A stretch of 64,000 nucleotides of DNA from Myxococcus guangdongensis (GTDB lineage: Bacteria; Myxococcota; Myxococcia; Myxococcales; Myxococcaceae): contig NZ_JAJVKW010000004.1 in assembly GCF_024198255.1 (NCBI RefSeq), forward strand, positions 310,001 to 374,000, given 5' to 3'. The position numbers and the translations under genes are program-made. The notes below the pieces were generated by a model, which worked only from the letters and a program-made list of their open reading frames with translations, was not told the DNA's origin and made no database searches. Positions 8,911 through 16,545 of this stretch are shown in pieces (position 1 is the stretch's first letter; every line of letters begins with the position of its first letter).

Positions 8911-9183
8911 CGGCAGGCACCGCTTTCCGTCTCCGAGCTGTCACCCCTCGATGCCGAAGGGCCTCTTCGCGATGAGCGGGCAGCGAGGCGAGGACGGGCG
9001 CTGACAAACAGGCACCGCTTTCCGTCTCCGAGCTGTCACTCCTCGATGCCGAAGGGCCTCTTCGCGATGAGCGGGCAGCGAAGCGAGGACGGGCGCTGAC
9101 GGCAGGCACCGCTTTCCGTCTCCGAGCTGTCACTCCTCGATGAGAAGGGTCTCTTCGCGAAGCTGGGCAGCGAGGCGAGGACG
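8889..9183. repeat. three tandem 92-95 bp repeats plus partial fourth
   Basis: Units start at 8889, 8983 and 9078 (lengths 94, 95 and 92) and a fourth truncated copy begins at 9170. Each starts with GCGAGGCGAGGACG, which in unit 1 encodes the last residues and stop of the FHA regulator. Units 1 and 2 differ at only a few positions; unit 3 diverges more at its end. The array fills most of the 426-base gene-free stretch 8911-9336. The remainder (9184-9336) holds only the terminator hairpin listed next; the open minus-strand frames here are products of the repeat. Confidence 0.9.
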
Positions 9184-9304
9184 TAGCCCGTTTTTCCTCG
9201 ATGCGGTGGCCCCCTCAACGGCCCGAGCGCCGCGATGGGGTCGAGCGTCCGCGGCGCACCTGCCTGCGTCTCGAACTCGAAGGTGCCTCGGCCGCGCCGA
9301 GGGA

Positions 9305-9332
9305 ACGGACGCACGACGCTCGCGGCGTCCGT
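9305..9332 (-). terminator. hairpin after the EamA transporter gene
   Basis: Perfect 8-bp stem ACGGACGC/GCGTCCGT with a 12-nt loop, ending 5 bases beyond the stop of the minus-strand transporter gene at 9337. No strong T-run on the minus strand; terminator function is inferred from position. Confidence 0.4.
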
Positions 9333-9336
9333 CCGC

Positions 9337-10284
9337 TCACTTCCTGCGGCTGAGCAGCACGCCCCCGAGGATGAGCGCCGCGCCCAGGGCCTGGAGCCAC
9401 GTGGGCCGCTCGCCGCGCACGCCCCACGCCGTGAGCGCCGCGACCACCGGCACGCCCGTGTTGTAGAGCGACGCGCGGGCGCTGCCGACCTGCTGCACGG
9501 TGCGGCCCCAGATGAAGTAGCTGAGCACCAGCGGTATCAGCGCCGAGTACACCACTCCGGCCCATGCCCCGAAGCCGATGCTCCCCACGTCCAGCGCGAG
9601 CACCTCCGGCACTCCCGCGAGCACCACGCCCGGCGCCCCCGTCAGCATGGTGATGGCGGTGATGCGCAGCGCCGACACCTCGTTGCCCACCGAGCGGATG
9701 CCCACCGTGTAGAGCGCCCAGCACGCGCACGCCCCCAGGATGAGCCCGTCGCCCAGGCGCGTGCTGGTGCCCAGTGATGGGCCTCGCGCGGCGACCACCA
9801 GCAACATGCCCACCACCGCCAGCGACATGCCCATCACCAGCGGACGGCCCGGACGCTCCACGCCCAGCGCCGCGCCCAACGCGGCCACCAGCACCGGCGT
9901 CACGGCCGTCAACAGCCCACTGTTCGCCGCCGTCGTGTTCGCCAGGCCCAGGATGAAGCACAGCTGGTACAGCGTGTTCCCCACCAGCCCCAGCGCCGCG
10001 AGCTTGAGGAACACTGGCCGACTCACCGGCTTCCAGCCCTCCACCACCAGCAGCAGCGCGGCCATGGCCACCGAGGCGATGGCGAAGCGCACCGCCATGA
10101 AGGCCAGCGGCGGAATCGTGCCCAGCGCTTCCTTCACCACCGTGTAGTTGGTGCCCCAGACAACGACGACGCACAGGATGGCCAGGTCGTTCGCGGAGAA
10201 GGCGCGAGACGGCGCGGCGGGAGCGCTGGCGACAGTCGTGGACACGGCGCGCGAGGGAATAAGGCCCGACACTCCCGCGCGCAA
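9337..10284 (-). CDS. EamA/DMT-family transporter
   Basis: An inner-membrane transporter of the drug/metabolite superfamily. The 315-residue protein has about ten hydrophobic helices arranged as two EamA repeats; each begins with the usual pattern (LCVVVVWGTNYTVVKEALG in the first, CWALYTVGIRSVG in the second). The C-terminus ends LGAALILGGVLLSRRK. The substrate cannot be told from sequence; amino-acid or metabolite efflux is typical. An internal GTG at 10245 (VSTTVASAPA) is an alternative start that removes 13 residues. Divergent from psuG with a 62-base gap. Confidence 0.9.
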   Translation of the reverse strand: MRAGVSGLIPSRAVSTTVASAPAAPSRAFSANDLAILCVVVVWGTNYTVVKEALGTIPPLAFMAVRFAIASVAMAALLLVVEGWKPVSRPVFLKLAALGLVGNTLYQLCFILGLANTTAANSGLLTAVTPVLVAALGAALGVERPGRPLVMGMSLAVVGMLLVVAARGPSLGTSTRLGDGLILGACACWALYTVGIRSVGNEVSALRITAITMLTGAPGVVLAGVPEVLALDVGSIGFGAWAGVVYSALIPLVLSYFIWGRTVQQVGSARASLYNTGVPVVAALTAWGVRGERPTWLQALGAALILGGVLLSRRK

Positions 10285-10346
10285 GCCGACGTTTCAGCGC
10301 GCGCCTCGCTTGTGCCCCAACGACAGCCATGGCTTAACCGCGCGTC

Positions 10347-11258
10347 ATGGACCTACGCTTTTCGGACGAGGTGCGTCGCGCCCTCGACTCGCGCCAGCCC
10401 GTCGTCGCGCTCGAGACGAGTGTGGTGGCTCAGGGGCTTCCCTATCCGGACAACCTCGCCGCCGCCCGGGCGTGCGAGGAGGCCATCCGCCGCGCCGGCG
10501 CCGTGCCCGCCGCCACCGCCGTGGTCGACGGTCAGGTGTACATCGGCCTCGAGGACGCGCAGCTGCGTCGGCTCGCGGAGGGCAAGGAGAAGCTGCTGAA
10601 GCTCGGCTCTCGTGACCTGGCCATCGCCGTGGCCACGCGCGCCACCGGCGGCACCACCGTCAGCGCCACGTGCGAGCTGGCCGCCGCGGCGGGCATCCGC
10701 GTCTTCTCCACGGGTGGCATCGGCGGTGTCCACCGGGGCGCCTCCGAGCACTGGGACATCTCGCAGGACATCGCCGCGCTGGCGCGCTTCCCCGTGGCCG
10801 TGGTGTGCGCGGGCGCGAAGTCCGTGCTCGATTTGCCCAAGACGATGGAGCTCCTGGAGACCGCGGGCGTGCCCGTCATCGGCGTGGGCACGCGCGAGCT
10901 GCCGTCCTTCCACAGCCGCGAGTCCGGCATCCAGCTGGAGCACAGCGTGGGGGATGTGGCGACGGCCGCGCGCATCGCTCGCGCGCGCTTCGAGACGCTG
11001 GGGCAGGGCGGGGTGCTCTACACCGTGCCGCCGCCAGAGGAGACGGCGCTGCCCAAGCACGAGGTGGAGCTGCACATCGCCTCCACGCTCGCGGAGGCGG
11101 AGCGTCAGGGCATCCGTGGCAAGGACGTGACGCCGTTCCTGCTGCGCGAGCTGGGCAATCGCACGGGGGGCAAGACGCTCAAGGCCAACCTCGCGCTGCT
11201 CGCCAACAACGCCCGCTTCGCCGGACAGCTCGCCGTGGCCTACGCGCGCGGGGACTGA
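10347..11258 (+). CDS. psuG: pseudouridine-5'-phosphate glycosidase
   Basis: Cleaves the C-glycosidic bond of pseudouridine 5'-phosphate to uracil and ribose 5-phosphate (the reversible reaction of PsuG/YeiN). The 303-residue length and the motifs VVALETSVVAQGLPYPDN, VYIGLEDAQL, FSTGGIGGVHRGA, CAGAKSVLDLPKTMELLET and NNARFAGQLAVAYA are characteristic. No pseudouridine kinase (psuK) is next to it, unlike the E. coli pair; the next gene is on the opposite strand. ATG start with no strong upstream binding site. Confidence 0.96.
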   Translation: MDLRFSDEVRRALDSRQPVVALETSVVAQGLPYPDNLAAARACEEAIRRAGAVPAATAVVDGQVYIGLEDAQLRRLAEGKEKLLKLGSRDLAIAVATRATGGTTVSATCELAAAAGIRVFSTGGIGGVHRGASEHWDISQDIAALARFPVAVVCAGAKSVLDLPKTMELLETAGVPVIGVGTRELPSFHSRESGIQLEHSVGDVATAARIARARFETLGQGGVLYTVPPPEETALPKHEVELHIASTLAEAERQGIRGKDVTPFLLRELGNRTGGKTLKANLALLANNARFAGQLAVAYARGD

Positions 11259-11284
11259 GCCCGCGCGCCAGGGGGCCGCGTCGT

Positions 11285-11770
11285 CTACTCCTGGAACCAG
11301 CGCATCATCGTCTCGAGCTCGCGGCGGTCCACCTCGTCGAAGGTGGACTTGCTCGCGGAGTCGATGTCCAGCACGGCGATGAGCTCGCGGTTCTTCCCGT
11401 ACACGGGCACCACAATCTCCGACGCGGAGCGCGCATCACAGGCGATGTGTCCGGGGAAGGCGTGCACGTCCTCCACCACCTGCGTCTCGCCCTTCTCCGC
11501 GGCCGTGCCGCACACGCCCTTGCCGAACTTGATCTCCAGGCACCCCAGCGTGCCCTGGTAGGGGCCCACGCGGAGCAGCTTGCCCGGCGTCACCACCCGA
11601 TAGAAGCCCGTCCACAGGTGGCCGAAGGCGTGGTGGATGAGGCAGCTCATCGTCGCCATGCCCGCGATGGGGTCATCCATGCCGGCGAGCGCGGCCTTCA
11701 CGTGCTGCTGAAGCTCCTCGTACGCCTGCGCCTTGGGAACCGCGCGCAGGTTCAGCGTGATTTCCGCCAT
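11285..11770 (-). CDS. msrC: free methionine-(R)-sulfoxide reductase, GAF type
   Basis: Reduces free L-methionine-(R)-sulfoxide. The 161-residue protein is a single GAF domain with the three conserved cysteines of this enzyme: Cys77 (QGTLGCLEI), Cys87 (GKGVCGTA) and Cys111 (FPGHIACDARSASEIV). These segments and the VVEDVHAFPGHIACD block are the family signature (E. coli YebR/MsrC). It converges on psuG with 26 bases between the stops and is divergent from the sirtuin gene, with about 100 bases between. Cytoplasmic; likely part of oxidative-stress repair. Confidence 0.93.
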   Translation of the reverse strand: MAEITLNLRAVPKAQAYEELQQHVKAALAGMDDPIAGMATMSCLIHHAFGHLWTGFYRVVTPGKLLRVGPYQGTLGCLEIKFGKGVCGTAAEKGETQVVEDVHAFPGHIACDARSASEIVVPVYGKNRELIAVLDIDSASKSTFDEVDRRELETMMRWFQE

Positions 11771-11872
11771 GATGGGCTCCTCGAGCCAAGGGCTTGCGCA
11801 CCCACGAGTCAGACCCGGGTGCGGTCAACGTCCCGCTTCATAACCTGAATCCCTTGTCGTGCAGGAGGCTCC

Positions 11873-12616
11873 ATGGAAACGCTCCTTCTTGATTCCAATA
11901 CCTGGCTGCTCGTCCTCACCGGCGCTGGCGTCTCCGCCGAGAGCGGAGTGCCCACCTTCCGAGGAATGAACGGGTTGTGGGAGGACCAGCCCGTGACGGA
12001 GGTCGCCTCACCGCAGGGCTTCGCCAAGGACCCGCTGCGCGTGTGGCGCTTCTACTCGCAGCGCCGGGCCGGAGCGGCCGACGTCGCGCCGAACCCGGGC
12101 CACGACGCCCTGGTCGCCTGGGAGCGCCACCTGGGAGACCGCTTCCTCCTGGCCACGCAGAACGTGGATGGCCTGCACCGACGCGCCGGCAGCCAACGCG
12201 TCGTGGAGATGCACGGCAACCTCTTCACCAGCCGCTGCAGCAATCCCGACTGCACGCGCGCGCCCTTCCCGGACACCACCGTGTACGCCTCCGGCACCGT
12301 GCCCGGCTGCAAGGACTGTGGCGCACTGCTCCGACCCCACATCGTCTGGTTCGGGGAGCACCTGGACCCCGATGACCTCACGCGCATCGAGTCCTTCGCG
12401 GTGAAGGCGATGCGCTCGGGCGGGCGCCTCGTCTTCCTCGCGGCCGGCACGTCCGGCGCTGTCTATCCGGCGGCGGGCATGGTGGACAACGTGCGGGCCG
12501 CGGGCGGCGAGACGTGGCTCATCAACCTGGATGCGTCGGAGAACGCCTCCAGCTTCGAGCACTTCGTCCAGGGCAAGAGCGGTGAGGTGCTGCCGAAGCT
12601 GGGCCGGCTCGTCTGA
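11873..12616 (+). CDS. Sir2-family NAD-dependent protein deacylase
   Basis: A cytoplasmic sirtuin that removes acyl groups from lysine, consuming NAD+. The 247-residue protein has the NAD-binding GAGVSAESGVPTFRG motif (17-31), TQNVDGLHRRAG (95-106), the catalytic His114 in EMHGNLF, four zinc cysteines (Cys122, Cys127, Cys146, Cys149) and the RPHIVWFGE motif, as in CobB-like bacterial sirtuins. The start follows CAGGAGGCTCC. Convergent with the kinase gene; a hairpin lies between. Confidence 0.95.
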   Translation: METLLLDSNTWLLVLTGAGVSAESGVPTFRGMNGLWEDQPVTEVASPQGFAKDPLRVWRFYSQRRAGAADVAPNPGHDALVAWERHLGDRFLLATQNVDGLHRRAGSQRVVEMHGNLFTSRCSNPDCTRAPFPDTTVYASGTVPGCKDCGALLRPHIVWFGEHLDPDDLTRIESFAVKAMRSGGRLVFLAAGTSGAVYPAAGMVDNVRAAGGETWLINLDASENASSFEHFVQGKSGEVLPKLGRLV

Positions 12617-12637
12617 GGACCCCGTCGTGAGGCGTGA

Positions 12638-12659
12638 CTCCCCGTGACGTGACGGGGAG
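12638..12659. terminator. hairpin between sirtuin and Ser/Thr kinase genes
   Basis: Perfect 8-bp stem CTCCCCGT/ACGGGGAG with a 6-nt loop, in the 54-base gap between two convergent stops. Likely a bidirectional terminator. Confidence 0.55.
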
Positions 12660-12670
12660 CCCGCGACGCT

Positions 12671-14374
12671 TCACTCGAAGACGTTGATCTCCTGCCCGGG
12701 GTTGGCTGGCCGGGTGGGGCGCGGCTTGGGCGGCGTGGCGGCGCGGATGGGCTCCAGCGACACGTCCACCGTCTGGCTGTCTCCGGCGACGCGGCTGAAG
12801 TTGAGCGAGCGCTCCTCCGGCTTGTGGTTCGCCAGCCGGAAGGTGAGCTGGTGCGACTTGTCGCGCGGGAGCATCAACTCGATGGGCGTGGTGCCGATCT
12901 GCTCCTCGCCCTCGAAGATGGCGGCGCCATCCGGCGACGAGTTGAACTTCACCCGGATGGACTGGGCCGCGGCCTGGGGCGGCGGCGTGTTGGTCGTCGT
13001 CGTGGGGCTCGTGGGACGATCCCTGGGGACCTCGACGACCTGCGTGGCGGGCGTCTTGGAGCCACCCTGGCCTCCGATGACCACCGCGGCGGCGATGCCG
13101 AGCAGGAGCAACGGCACCACGACGAGGGCCGCCTTCTTGCCCGTGGACATGCCCTCCGGGGCGAAGGCCTCCTCGTCGGGAGGTGGGGCCTGGACCGGCG
13201 CGGGGCGCGGCGGGCCCTGGCGGACGCGACTTGGGGATGAGCCGCTGCCTCCGGGCACCCCCGCCTGACTGCGGGCGATGACGACGTTGGACGGCGTGGA
13301 GCCTCGGCCCGGTGCTCCGCCGGCGCGCGAACGCACGCCACTGCCGCTGCCCGGGGAGGGCCGTCCGGCGCGGCTGCTGGCCCGGCTGCCGCTGCCGCGC
13401 TCGTTGACTCCGGAGGCGGAGCCGCCGCTGGGCATCGCGTCGAACTGCTCGGGTGTCGCGTCCGCGACCGAGTCCATCATCGCGTCGATGAACTCCTGAG
13501 CGTTCTGGTAGCGGTCGTCCTTCTCGGGCGCGAGCGCCTTCCTGAAGAACGCGTCCAGCGCGGGAGGAACGGGGGCGCCCTGGCGCTTGGTGTTGACGGC
13601 GGGCACCTGCTGCGTGAGCGACGCGGTGAGCGCCTTGCGCACGGTGTTCGCGCCGAACGGCGAGCTGCCCGTGAGGCAGAAGTAGAGCACGCCCGCCATC
13701 GAGTACAGGTCCGAGCGCTGGTCCACGGACTCACCGCCGGCCTGCTCCGGCGGCATGTACTGGGGCGTGCCCAGCACCTGGCCCGTGGAGGTGAGCTGCT
13801 CCTCCTCCTCGGCCTCGAGCGCCTTGACCAGACCGAAGTCCAGCACCTTGACGAAGTCCCGTCCGGCCAGGTCCTGCACCATGATGTTGTGGGGCTTCAA
13901 ATCGCGATGGACGCAGCCCTCGGCGTGCGCGTGCGCGAGGCCCTGGGTGGCCTGCTCCAGGAGGCTCGTCGCGCGGCGCAGGGACATGGGCCCCTCGCGC
14001 TTGACGACCTCCTTGAGGCTTTCGCCCTGGAGCAGCTCCATCACGTAGTAGCAGGTGCCGTCGGGGGCGCGGCCGAAGTCGAAGATGGTGATGACGTTCG
14101 GGTGACGCAGGCGGCTGGCGATCTCCGCCTCTCGGCGGAAGCGCTCGAAGAACTGGGGCGCCGCGGCGAGCGACGGGTTGAGCGTCTTGACGGCGACGGG
14201 GCGCTGCACCGACGTCTGCGTGGCGCGGAACACCATGCCCATGCCGCCCTGGCCGAGCACGCTCTCAATCTTGTAGCGGCCATCGAGCACCTGGCCGATG
14301 AGCTGGAGGCTCTGGCCTGCGCAGAGGTGGTCGACGCCGTCGGTGCTTCCGCAATGGGGACAGGGGGCAGCCAT
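12671..14374 (-). CDS. membrane Ser/Thr protein kinase with zinc-ribbon N-terminus and PEGA domain
   Basis: The 567-residue protein begins with a small zinc-ribbon-like stretch (CPHCGSTDGVDHLC, residues 5-18). A Hanks-type kinase domain follows (about 34-300): glycine loop GQGGMGMVF, Lys63 (VAVK), catalytic HRDLKPHN (156-163), DFG (179-181), YMPPEQ in place of APE. A long Ser/Gly/Pro linker, one membrane segment (about 414-433) and a C-terminal PEGA-like extracytoplasmic domain (about 472-543, SSPDGAAIFEGEEQIGTTPI) complete it. The start is set by the zinc ribbon; the frame is open far upstream only by chance. Myxobacteria use such kinases in developmental signalling. Divergent from the ABC-F gene, 123 bases apart. 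Confidence 0.93.
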   Translation of the reverse strand: MAAPCPHCGSTDGVDHLCAGQSLQLIGQVLDGRYKIESVLGQGGMGMVFRATQTSVQRPVAVKTLNPSLAAAPQFFERFRREAEIASRLRHPNVITIFDFGRAPDGTCYYVMELLQGESLKEVVKREGPMSLRRATSLLEQATQGLAHAHAEGCVHRDLKPHNIMVQDLAGRDFVKVLDFGLVKALEAEEEEQLTSTGQVLGTPQYMPPEQAGGESVDQRSDLYSMAGVLYFCLTGSSPFGANTVRKALTASLTQQVPAVNTKRQGAPVPPALDAFFRKALAPEKDDRYQNAQEFIDAMMDSVADATPEQFDAMPSGGSASGVNERGSGSRASSRAGRPSPGSGSGVRSRAGGAPGRGSTPSNVVIARSQAGVPGGSGSSPSRVRQGPPRPAPVQAPPPDEEAFAPEGMSTGKKAALVVVPLLLLGIAAAVVIGGQGGSKTPATQVVEVPRDRPTSPTTTTNTPPPQAAAQSIRVKFNSSPDGAAIFEGEEQIGTTPIELMLPRDKSHQLTFRLANHKPEERSLNFSRVAGDSQTVDVSLEPIRAATPPKPRPTRPANPGQEINVFE

Positions 14375-14497
14375 GTGGGGCCGGAGTATAGGCAGGCCCC
14401 GGGCAGGTCCGGAAAGGGGGCGTTGGGCCGCAGGGCCTCCGGGCAGGCATCTGCGCCATTTCCCGAGGGGCCGGAGGCTGTTACATCCCCGGCCGCC

Positions 14498-16465
14498 ATG
14501 AGCCTCGTCATCGCCCAGGACCTCAGCCTCTCCTATGGGAAGAAGGTCCTCTTCGACAGCGACAACTTCACCCTCGGCCCCAAGGACCGTGTAGGCCTCG
14601 TGGGGGCCAACGGGACTGGGAAGAGCACCCTGATGAAGATTCTGGCCGGGGTGCTCCAGCCGGATTCGGGGTCCTTGACGTATCGGCGCCGCGCGCGGTG
14701 GGGGTATCTGCCCCAGGAGATCGCCGGCCTGCCGGAGGGCACCGTGGTGGAGGCGGTGATGAGCACCGTCCCCGGGCGCGACTCGCTGGAGGTGCGCCTG
14801 AAGGACACCGAGGAGGCGCTCTCGGCGGCCACGGACGAGGAGGAGCAGCTCGAGCTGGCCCAGTCCCTGGCCGACCTGCACGCGGAGCTGGACGACTTCG
14901 AGAACCGCTTCGGGAAGCACCACGCCGAGCGCATCCTGAAGGGCCTGGGCTTCCGGGACATGGACCTGGCCAAGCCCACCTCCGCGCTGTCGGGCGGCTG
15001 GCGGATGCGCGCGGCGCTGGCGGGCCTGCTCCTCCAGGACCCGGACCTGTTGCTGCTCGACGAGCCCACCAACCACCTGGACGTGCCCACGCTGGCGTGG
15101 TTCGACGGCTTCCTGCGCCGCTCGAACAAGGCGCTGGTGCTCATCTCCCACGACCGCGACTTCCTCAACCGGCAGATCGACCGGGTGGTGTCGCTGGAGC
15201 TGGAGGGCGTGCGCGAGTATGCGGGCAACTACGACGACTACAAGCGCCTGCGCGCGGAGGAGAAGGAGCTCCTGAAGGCGCGCGCCGAGAAGGTCGAGGC
15301 GCGGCGCGCGGAGCTGCAGGGCTTCATCGATCGCTTCGGCGCCAAGGCCACCAAGGCGAAGCAGGCGCAGAGCCGCGCGAAGATGTTGGAGAAGCTGGAG
15401 AAGGTGCACGTCCTGGAGGAGCGCTCGACGATGCGCTTCCGCTTCCCGGAGGTGGACCGGAGCGGCCGGGACGTGGTGACGCTGGAGCACATCACCAAGA
15501 AGTACGGCGCGCAGACGGTGTACGACGGCCTCACGGGGCGGGTGGAGCGCGGGCAGCGCATCGCCGTGGTGGGCGCCAACGGCGCGGGCAAGACGACGCT
15601 CCTGAAGATGGTGGCGGGGGAGCTGGCGCCGGACACGGGCACGGTGACGCTCGGGCACAACGTGGTGGTGGGCTATTACGCGCAGCACCACGCGGACAAG
15701 CTCGACCGGTCGAACACCATCATCGAGGAGGTGCGGCCCCTGGCGGCGGACAAGCCGGAGAGCTACGTGCGCGGCGTGCTGGGCGCGTTCCTCTTCAGTG
15801 GGGACGACGTCGACAAGCCCATCGGCGTGCTCAGCGGTGGTGAGCGCGCGCGCGTGGCGCTGGCCAAGCTGCTCCTGGTCCCCTCCAACTTCCTCTTGAT
15901 GGACGAGCCCACCAACCACCTGGACCTGGACTCGTCCGAGATGCTGATTGAAGCGCTCAAGGGCTACGGCGGCACGCTGCTGTTCGTCAGCCACAACCGC
16001 AGCTTCATCAACGGGCTGTCGTCGCACGTCTGGGAGGTGGCGGAGGGCAAGCTGACCCCGCACCCGGGCAACCTGGATGACTACCTGTACCACCAGGAGC
16101 AGCAGCGACTGGAGGCGGAGGCGGCGGCGGGCGGCGTGTCACGCGGAGGTGACAAGGCTGCCTCGGGTCCCGTGTCGGAGAAGGACCGCAAGCGGCTGGA
16201 GGCCGAGGCGCGCCAGCGACGCAGCGTGGTGGAGGGGCCGCTCAAGAAGGAGATCGCCAAGCTGGAGGAGCAGATCGCCAAGGTGGAGGCGGAGCAGAAG
16301 GAGCGCGAGGCGCAGCTCGCGGACCCCGTGCTCTACAACGACTTCGCGCGCGCCAAGCCGCTGATGGATGCGCACCGCGCGGGCAAGGAGTCGCTGGAGG
16401 ACCTCTACGCGCGCTGGGAGACGGCGCAGGAGAAGCTGGCGGAGGCGACGGCGTCGTTGGGCTGA
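14498..16465 (+). CDS. ABC-F family ATP-binding protein
   Basis: A soluble tandem ATPase of the ABC-F group, which act on ribosomes rather than in transport. The 655-residue protein has two ABC domains: Walker A GANGTGKST (36-44) with signature LSGGW near 164 and LLLLDEPTNHLD, then GANGAGKTT near 358 with LSGGE near 444 and LLMDEPTNHLD. Between them is the charged alpha-helical inter-domain linker (RLRAEEKELLKARAEKVEAR). A C-terminal coiled coil of about 80 residues (KEIAKLEEQIAKVEAEQKE) follows. Layout is like Uup/YheS-type housekeeping members; a resistance role is not indicated. ATG at 14498 has only a weak binding site. Confidence 0.93.
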   Translation: MSLVIAQDLSLSYGKKVLFDSDNFTLGPKDRVGLVGANGTGKSTLMKILAGVLQPDSGSLTYRRRARWGYLPQEIAGLPEGTVVEAVMSTVPGRDSLEVRLKDTEEALSAATDEEEQLELAQSLADLHAELDDFENRFGKHHAERILKGLGFRDMDLAKPTSALSGGWRMRAALAGLLLQDPDLLLLDEPTNHLDVPTLAWFDGFLRRSNKALVLISHDRDFLNRQIDRVVSLELEGVREYAGNYDDYKRLRAEEKELLKARAEKVEARRAELQGFIDRFGAKATKAKQAQSRAKMLEKLEKVHVLEERSTMRFRFPEVDRSGRDVVTLEHITKKYGAQTVYDGLTGRVERGQRIAVVGANGAGKTTLLKMVAGELAPDTGTVTLGHNVVVGYYAQHHADKLDRSNTIIEEVRPLAADKPESYVRGVLGAFLFSGDDVDKPIGVLSGGERARVALAKLLLVPSNFLLMDEPTNHLDLDSSEMLIEALKGYGGTLLFVSHNRSFINGLSSHVWEVAEGKLTPHPGNLDDYLYHQEQQRLEAEAAAGGVSRGGDKAASGPVSEKDRKRLEAEARQRRSVVEGPLKKEIAKLEEQIAKVEAEQKEREAQLADPVLYNDFARAKPLMDAHRAGKESLEDLYARWETAQEKLAEATASLG

Positions 16466-16485
16466 GCCGTCGTCGAATAAAGAGT

Positions 16486-16508
16486 CCGCGCGCTTCAGGA
16501 ACGCGCGG
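16486..16508. terminator. hairpin between convergent ABC-F and histidine kinase genes
   Basis: Perfect 7-bp stem CCGCGCG/CGCGCGG with a 9-nt loop in the 80-base gap between the two stops. Confidence 0.45.
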
Positions 16509-16545
16509 GCCGCGTCGCCCATCGAGGACAGCGCGGTCGTAAGCC

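Noticed and set aside
8828..9133. 101-codon minus-strand frame with an internal peptide repeat
   Set aside because: The repetition simply reflects the tandem DNA repeat; there is no binding site and the start lies inside the array.
8889..9183. Possible CRISPR array
   Set aside because: Units are contiguous 92-95 bp copies without unique spacers between short repeats, and no cas genes are present.
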